Assembly (NCBI GenBank): GCA_905221605.1
Contig: CAJNDS010002507.1
Coordinates: 1-37,500 of the forward strand
Source of the DNA: Symbiodinium natans
Lineage: Eukaryota > Sar > Dinophyceae > Suessiales > Symbiodiniaceae
Direction of reading: 5' to 3'
Length of the DNA: 37,500 nt
Shown: positions 32,675 through 37,500 of the stretch, in pieces
Layout of the letters: each line of letters begins with the position of its first letter
How positions within the stretch are numbered: the first letter of the stretch is position 1
Notes under the pieces: model-generated
Databases searched by the model: none
Seen by the model: the letters and a program-made list of their open reading frames with translations, nothing else
What the model was told of the DNA's origin: nothing
Program-made: the position numbers and the translations under genes

Positions 32675-33317
32675 CTTGCATCATGTTGTTTTCATGGAAT
32701 CGTGATTCTTGGGCGCCGCTAATCATGACAAGACAACTGTTACGAATCGATAAAGCGACGCCGACACACCCGATAAAACAAAGTGGGGGCGCCGGGCAAG
32801 GGGGGGTGTGGGGCGAGGGAACTGGCTTTTGGTGTTGGTTTCATGTTTGGCACCAAGCAAAGAACAAGTGCAAACTATGAAAATTAAAGAGAACATGCAC
32901 GTGTGGTTGGCTCATGTGGCACCGACCCCTGTCAGTGTCAGCACTTTGACACGCAACGACAGATGTGGGGGATGCCCGACCTTTCATACTGTTGGCACTA
33001 ACTGAAACTGTCGACACGAAACGATGCTCAACATATGCCCCAACATGGGCTTCCAGAACTGCAGCGGCCGTGCGACACTGACCCTCGACTTGTCCTGAAA
33101 CAAGAAAGAAGCCTTCGGGTGGAGGTCAAACCACGGAGGAAATACGTTTTCATGCGCTCACTTTCGAGTATGCCAAAGTATTAAAGCCGTTTCGGAACCT
33201 CGAAAAGCCAAAACGTCTGCAGCTGCAAGACACTGAGGGAGGGTCCTTGATGGAGTATCTCCTGTCCTCAGCAGCTAGCACCTTGGTAGCAATATTCTGA
33301 CCAACTCTTGCAACCTG
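32675..33317. other. Stretch without a supported gene
   Basis: Only frames under 70 codons are seen, without motifs, plus a short G-rich patch at 32785-32815. Confidence 0.35.
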
Positions 33318-33576
33318 TCAGATCCGTACAATCTTGCTAAGGCTGCAGCGGGAGTACCGCTGATGACACCCGTTCCTGGATGTAGGTGGAGGCCTCTGGG
33401 TTCCATCGAGTGACGTGTTCATTTCGCCTCTGATGACCGGGCGCGTGGCCTTGAGGAAGATCAGGCTGCACTTCCAGCTTGGCGCTTCCTCCGCATCCAG
33501 CGCAGGCATTTGTGTTTGGACCACGTTGACCACCCCTTTGGCCTGGCAGCATCTGGAGATGAGGCCTGAAATTAAC
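33318..33576 (-). CDS. Candidate exon, frame ambiguous
   Basis: CATTTTGCAG|GTTAA opens two overlapping frames of about 80 codons. One contains NVVQTQMPALDAEEAPSWK and the other GQRGGQRGPNTNACAGCGG. Either could be the real one; no family is recognised. Confidence 0.3.
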
Positions 33577-33770
33577 CTGCAAAATGGAGGGCGCATGTCG
33601 CATGCAAATCTCTACTCTACAAATGCCACGAGATGCCACGAGGGAGCCTGATTGCCAACCTGTGTCTGGACGGCCCTGCAGAAAAACGAAGAGCAGCACA
33701 AAAACAGGCAGCAAACACACGCTTCTGGATACCTCGGGAGTTTGAACTCAGTAGGACTGCTGAGACGGCT

Positions 33771-34409
33771 TTAATCTGAATTCTCAGCGTGGTGCGGTGT
33801 CGATGTGGCATCAACCCGGCATGCCTCTTCACACTTTTCAAGGTAGAGCCACACAACAATCACACGAAGAGCCATGCATGGCCCTGCCTTGCTGGGGTTC
33901 TGCAAATCGTGGAACATGAGCAGCGTATCCACAAGTCCAAGCTCGGGATGTTGGAAAGCCCTGCCACATCCCCACTACATGGTACCAGTTAGCCAGCACT
34001 GACCAGCAGCAAGCGCTCCATGGTATTGACACTACCCACGCAATTGCACGCTGAGTATCGGCTGGCAAACGAGGGCCGAGGTCACAAGGGTAAGAATCAA
34101 AGAAAGAACAAAGAGTGCCGGCTGGCAGTGTCCACAGGGCCACACACAGCAATTCCCGGCCTTTCAATTCACCCCCCCGACTCCTCCGACATCTTGAGTA
34201 ATGAATTGCTGCTTTGTTCCGTATAATTTAGACTGACGTAACCTAGCTTGCCGAAGCGTTCGCAACATCTTGCTGGCTGCAAGCGCGCCTCGGAAGAGCG
34301 CAAAGAACTTGAAATCCACAGGCGGCACATACTCTGCGCGCAGAGCTGTTGCTAGAAACCACCTTGATGGGAACGCTTCCAGGGAAGCTGCGGTGGTGCG
34401 GTTTAAATG
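33771..34409 (-). CDS. Last two exons of an unrecognised helical protein
   Basis: Exon 34409-34243 (TGCCATAG|CATT, donor CTAG|GTTACG) reads VDFKFFALFRGALAASKM. The final exon 33960-33771 (GTGGCAG|GGC) reads GLVDTLLMFHDLQNPSKAG and ALRVIVVWLYLEKCEEACR before a TAA. The split codon AG|G (Arg) fits, and the intron is 282 bp. The joined 118 residues are helix-rich with few Gly or Pro. The true start lies upstream. No family is recognised. Confidence 0.5.
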
Positions 34410-34690
34410 CTATGGCAGCAAGTTAAAACATGTCAAAACTCAAAGCCAAGGTCTTACAGCTGAGAAAGCCACCATGTTGATTCGCATCCCTTTGTATCCT
34501 GTCACAAAAGCAGCTGAATTCTCTTCGTGACAAGGTCAGCTGGCCTAATTATTGTCCATCATGAGCTACTCCTTTTCGACGCCATTCTCATTCGGTGCCC
34601 AATGCAGTACAGCAAGTTGCGCTTTGTGCACGCGAGCGTTTGGCACTTTTTTTCCCACCATCCCGTACTGACATGATTTAACATGTACAC

Positions 34691-35011
34691 TTAACTCACT
34701 TTGGCCAACACGCGGTCTAGGTTTCGCCTCAAACTGTATCTGGACCTATCCCAAGCAGAAATGATTCCCAAACGCCACTTGGCCCCGGGGAACTTTTGGC
34801 TTTCCGAAGTCTCCAGCGCTGATGGCCCCCAGCCCGATGTTGACAGCCGCTTACTGTGAAGGAGGTACAAATGACTTACGGGCTCCAAAAGACGGACAGC
34901 TGATGAGTCCCGGCTCTCCCTTTGCTGGATACAACTGAGCCACTTATGACACAAAACCCTTGCCTTGATTCTGTACTGTAGTGTGCGCGTGTTGTCTATA
35001 TATATATACAT
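34691..35011 (-). CDS. Candidate coding stretch, two competing readings
   Basis: One frame is open throughout (to a stop at 34691). A second reading starts after GGCTCAG at 34934, leaves at a perfect GTAAGT donor (34879) and, after only 30 bases, resumes with NIGLGAISAGDFGKPKVPRG. An intron that short is doubtful. I report the stretch as probably coding but do not choose between the readings. Confidence 0.3.
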   Translation of the reverse strand: MYIYIDNTRTLQYRIKARVLCHKWLSCIQQRESRDSSAVRLLEPVSHLYLLHSKRLSTSGWGPSALETSESQKFPGAKWRLGIISAWDRSRYSLRRNLDRVLAKVS

Positions 35012-35614
35012 ATATTGAGCCAGACACCGAATCTTGCTATCTGAACGAGTTCATGTTCCTAAGAGTTTTTGGAGAGCAATGCTGTACAATCTTGTGTCCA
35101 ATCTCGGCCTTGCTGCTGCGCTCGGGCCACTGAATGGGAGCCTCATCGACAGCAGTGGAAGTGCAATGACGGGCGACGCCTAGAGCAACGAATTGCCAAA
35201 TCCGCGAGATGGCCGGTATCTTCTGTGCACGTGTCCCTTTTTTGGTCCCGCGTCTTGTGCACGTCTTGCTTGCCATCTGTCAGGCGGCGCTGATTCCGCT
35301 AAATGACCAAGTGTACAGAGCCATCCACGCCGAGGCTGCTCGAGGCTGCGACCTTTATGATGCTACTGCACGACTAATATCTTGCTGTGTTGTCCACAGC
35401 GCGTGGTGCGAAAATGTCACACATGGTCTCGAGATGTATCGAAATGTACTGGGATGCATTGAGGGACGGACAGGTGGCAAACGAGCTGCCACACATTTCG
35501 CTGCAACCAAGCAATCGTCACACTCCTTGGCAGTTCGAATTCATGACCATGGCAGCCGCCTCCGTCAATACAGGGCTGATTCAACAGTTATACTGATGGA
35601 GCCTCTACAGCCAC

Positions 35615-36091
35615 CTGATACTTCTTGCCACGAGCGTCGGTCTCGGCTTGGTATTCGCCACGTGTTGGCGGGGGTGGATTTTCCTGACAGAACTTCTGGC
35701 GTTTCTGATGTTCATGCCGTTGGCAAGAACAACTTTCAAAAAGTCCTTGTTGAAGGTCTCATAGAAGCCCGCAAAAAGGTCGAACATCTGAGACTGATTT
35801 TTGACAAAGAAGGAGCACGAGACAACCTCCTGACTTGCTCAAGGGATGTCAACATGTCAAGGTCCAGAAGTGACTGGAGCTGGAAGGCTCAAACTTGAAA
35901 AGCACAAGTACCCTAAGCAAGCAATTGCAGATAATTGCAGCAATTGCATCGCCATGCACAAGCGCTCCTTCAGGCCGACGTCTGCAGCTTTCAGGACATT
36001 CTGCAGTCCAACAAAGGCGTCAGAGCCTCCAAGCAATTGTGTGCGAACTGCTGCGATCAAGCCACATTTTGCGTCAAGATCGCCCACTTGC
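35615..36091 (-). CDS. Two exons of an unrecognised protein
   Basis: Exon 36091-35912 (TTCTTCAG|GCAAG, donor TAGG|GTACTT) reads GLIAAVRTQLLGGSDAFVG and LQNVLKAADVGLKERLCM, a helical, armadillo-like composition. Exon 35829-35615 (AAGTCAG|GAGG, donor ATCAG|GTGGCT) reads FFVKNQSQMFDLFAGFYETF and LKVVLANGMNIRNA. The phases of this pair do not match with the donor given, so either a GC donor a few codons earlier or an extra exon is needed. A long plus-strand frame (35209-35898) overlaps it and is treated as its antisense shadow. Confidence 0.45.
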
Positions 36092-36660
36092 CTGAAGAAT
36101 TGCGGCCAAGTTGGGCCGACGCAAACACAAATCCTAGGGAGTTTCAGGGGCTGCACTCAGATAGGACAAAAAGCGCGGTTCGCGTGATTTCGCGTGCATT
36201 TGAATGGAAGGCGAGGGAAGGCGATCACTGCGCCACCACTCAGTCACCACACGGAACGAGGAGTCGGATCGATGAGGCCCGTGTGCACACGCGCGAACAC
36301 AACTACTGAAAAAAGAAGGCGAAGGCAAATCGGCAACTTCGAAATGACATGCCAACTGCTCAACGGAGGAATGACACAGCAGTTCCGTTTACGAACTTGC
36401 AGTCTGCACAACTAACAGAACAAGCCGCCTGTACGGGGGGCACAATACCATTGCCGAACGCGCAAGGCTCCCGCGGAGGAGAGGCTCTTGCTTTTGTAAT
36501 CAAGCTGGTGTCTAGCCACTGTTTCACGAAGTTGCTAGCTCGGTTTCTCCATGGTCACGGAATCCGCAAGCGGGCTGCTGCTGCCTGCCTGCCCACTGCA
36601 TGGTCCCTTGCAAGTTCTCCCCGATGTCCTGGTCACCAAGGCGGCGGCACCGCAGATGGG

Positions 36661-37031
36661 TCACAGCTCCTTCGGTGTCTGCTGGTCCGCGTGTGGCTGC
36701 ATGTCGACGTCGCCGAAGGACCATACTCGTCTCGTGGCATGCTGGGCATTGACGTCTGGCCCTTGCTCCGGTGCCACGCTGGCTGAATCAAACGGGCCGC
36801 TAGATACATACCCTCGGTCAAGGAGTCAAGGCCCAAAGATGCGACCGCGTACCGAAAAAACTGTACACGAATGGGGTGCTGGGGCGCACGGAACCTTACG
36901 AGGCCCAGCAAGGCATCACGCAGAGTGGACAAACTGGTCGAGAAACCATAATCTGATTCCAAGCGGTGCAACAAACCATTGAATTTGTATTTGTGTACAG
37001 ATGACAGATGCTGAGCGTGATGAATTTCAGA
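36661..37031 (-). CDS. Terminal exons of an unrecognised protein
   Basis: Exon 37031-36812 (CTGAGAG|TCTG, donor GAGG|GTATGT) reads HKYKFNGLLHRLESDYGFS and VQFFRYAVASLGLDSLTE. A possible final exon, 36778-36661 (TCAGCCAG|CGTGG), reads APEQGPDVNAQHATRRVWSF and ends TPKEL before a TGA. Phases disagree for this pair, so one border is wrong or the downstream part is in the other frame (stop at 36633). No family is recognised. Confidence 0.4.
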
Positions 37032-37500
37032 CTCTCAGACGTCACATCTCGCAAACACACAGACAGCCACCCACTATACAGAGTGACCTTGAAACGCACA
37101 ACGTCCAAAAGCCCCAGCCTATCTGTCTACAGAGATACGCATGCCTTTATGCAGTGCTGGAGGGTGAAATTACTGCCGCAAACACGCGAACAGAGCATTT
37201 TGGGAAACGGAACCTTCTTCCAATTCCGATCTCCCTGATGTGGTGGAAGCTGGAAGGCAATACTATAGGCAGCACTAGTGAGCACATTCGTCGTGATTTA
37301 GGTTTTGAAGGCTTGCTTGGTACCGGTTGTTCGTGGCTGCGCACACGATCTTCCTTGGGCCTTTTTAGCTTGTATTAGTCTTTCTGAGTCCCCTCTCCGA
37401 CCATTTCTTCGAGGCGTGCACCCCAGCCAGATTGTTCGCGACGTTTTTGGGGGCATGTTTGAGGAATTCCTTCCAGCTCGGCAAGTGGCTTTGAGTGGCT
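37032..37500. other. Right edge, no firm gene
   Basis: A minus-strand frame at 37344-37147 containing HIREIGIGRRFRFPKCSVR may be an exon cut off from its neighbours. The plus-strand frames overlapping it look like antisense. Confidence 0.3.

Noticed and set aside
35209-35898. A 229-codon plus-strand open frame, the longest on that strand
   Set aside because: It overlaps minus-strand exons with splice borders and a better composition (35829-35615). It has no recognised domain, and antisense frames of coding DNA are often open. Not excluded, but not listed as a gene.

Overview
The window looks like nuclear DNA of a protist, most likely a dinoflagellate (confidence about 0.75). The signs are intron-split genes with AG|G acceptors and mixed GT and GC donors, every recognisable exon on one strand (minus), abundant microsatellites, a CCCTAAA-like (TTTAGGG-type) degenerate tract, and no bacterial operon features. 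I saw no rRNA, tRNA, spliced-leader RNA, CRISPR array or recognisable transposase or reverse transcriptase. All gene models were made by eye from open frames, splice dinucleotides and agreement of intron phase. Protein families are named only where motifs are visible.

Left third (1-10 kb, minus strand). A seven-exon kinesin gene runs from 7140 down to 271, with the motor in exons 1-3 and a coiled-coil tail in exons 4-7. Upstream of it, after a CTA/CCACTGC microsatellite, lies an intronless gene (9952-8753). It encodes a 399-residue alanine-rich protein with three copies of a helical repeat and is of unknown family.

Middle (10.9-24 kb, minus strand). Exons at 12185-10958 carry a sequence like the C-terminal helical domain of leukotriene-A4 hydrolase/aminopeptidase B. 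A 0.75 kb imperfect inverted repeat built of CCCTCCAGCCAA units lies at 13572-14324, bracketed by diverged direct repeats. An unrecognised multi-exon gene (16473-14689) follows, then a 350 bp TG tract. A three-exon GT61-like glycosyltransferase gene (21703-18914) has the cleanest splice structure in the window. Next comes a run of simple sequence ending in degenerate telomere-like DNA (22071-22800), a small gene with an acidic C-terminus, and a G-rich tract.

Right third (24.7-37.5 kb, minus strand). Many short exons lie between short introns. Several exon pairs join in phase, but most encode proteins I cannot name. The exception is a leucine-rich-repeat gene (31713-31190) that resembles tropomodulin or RNI-type LRRs. 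A TTG/GTTGTA microsatellite (26253-26572) separates two of these genes.

The genes show no common pathway. Their shared orientation fits the long unidirectional gene clusters known in dinoflagellates, where mRNAs are usually matured by spliced-leader trans-splicing.
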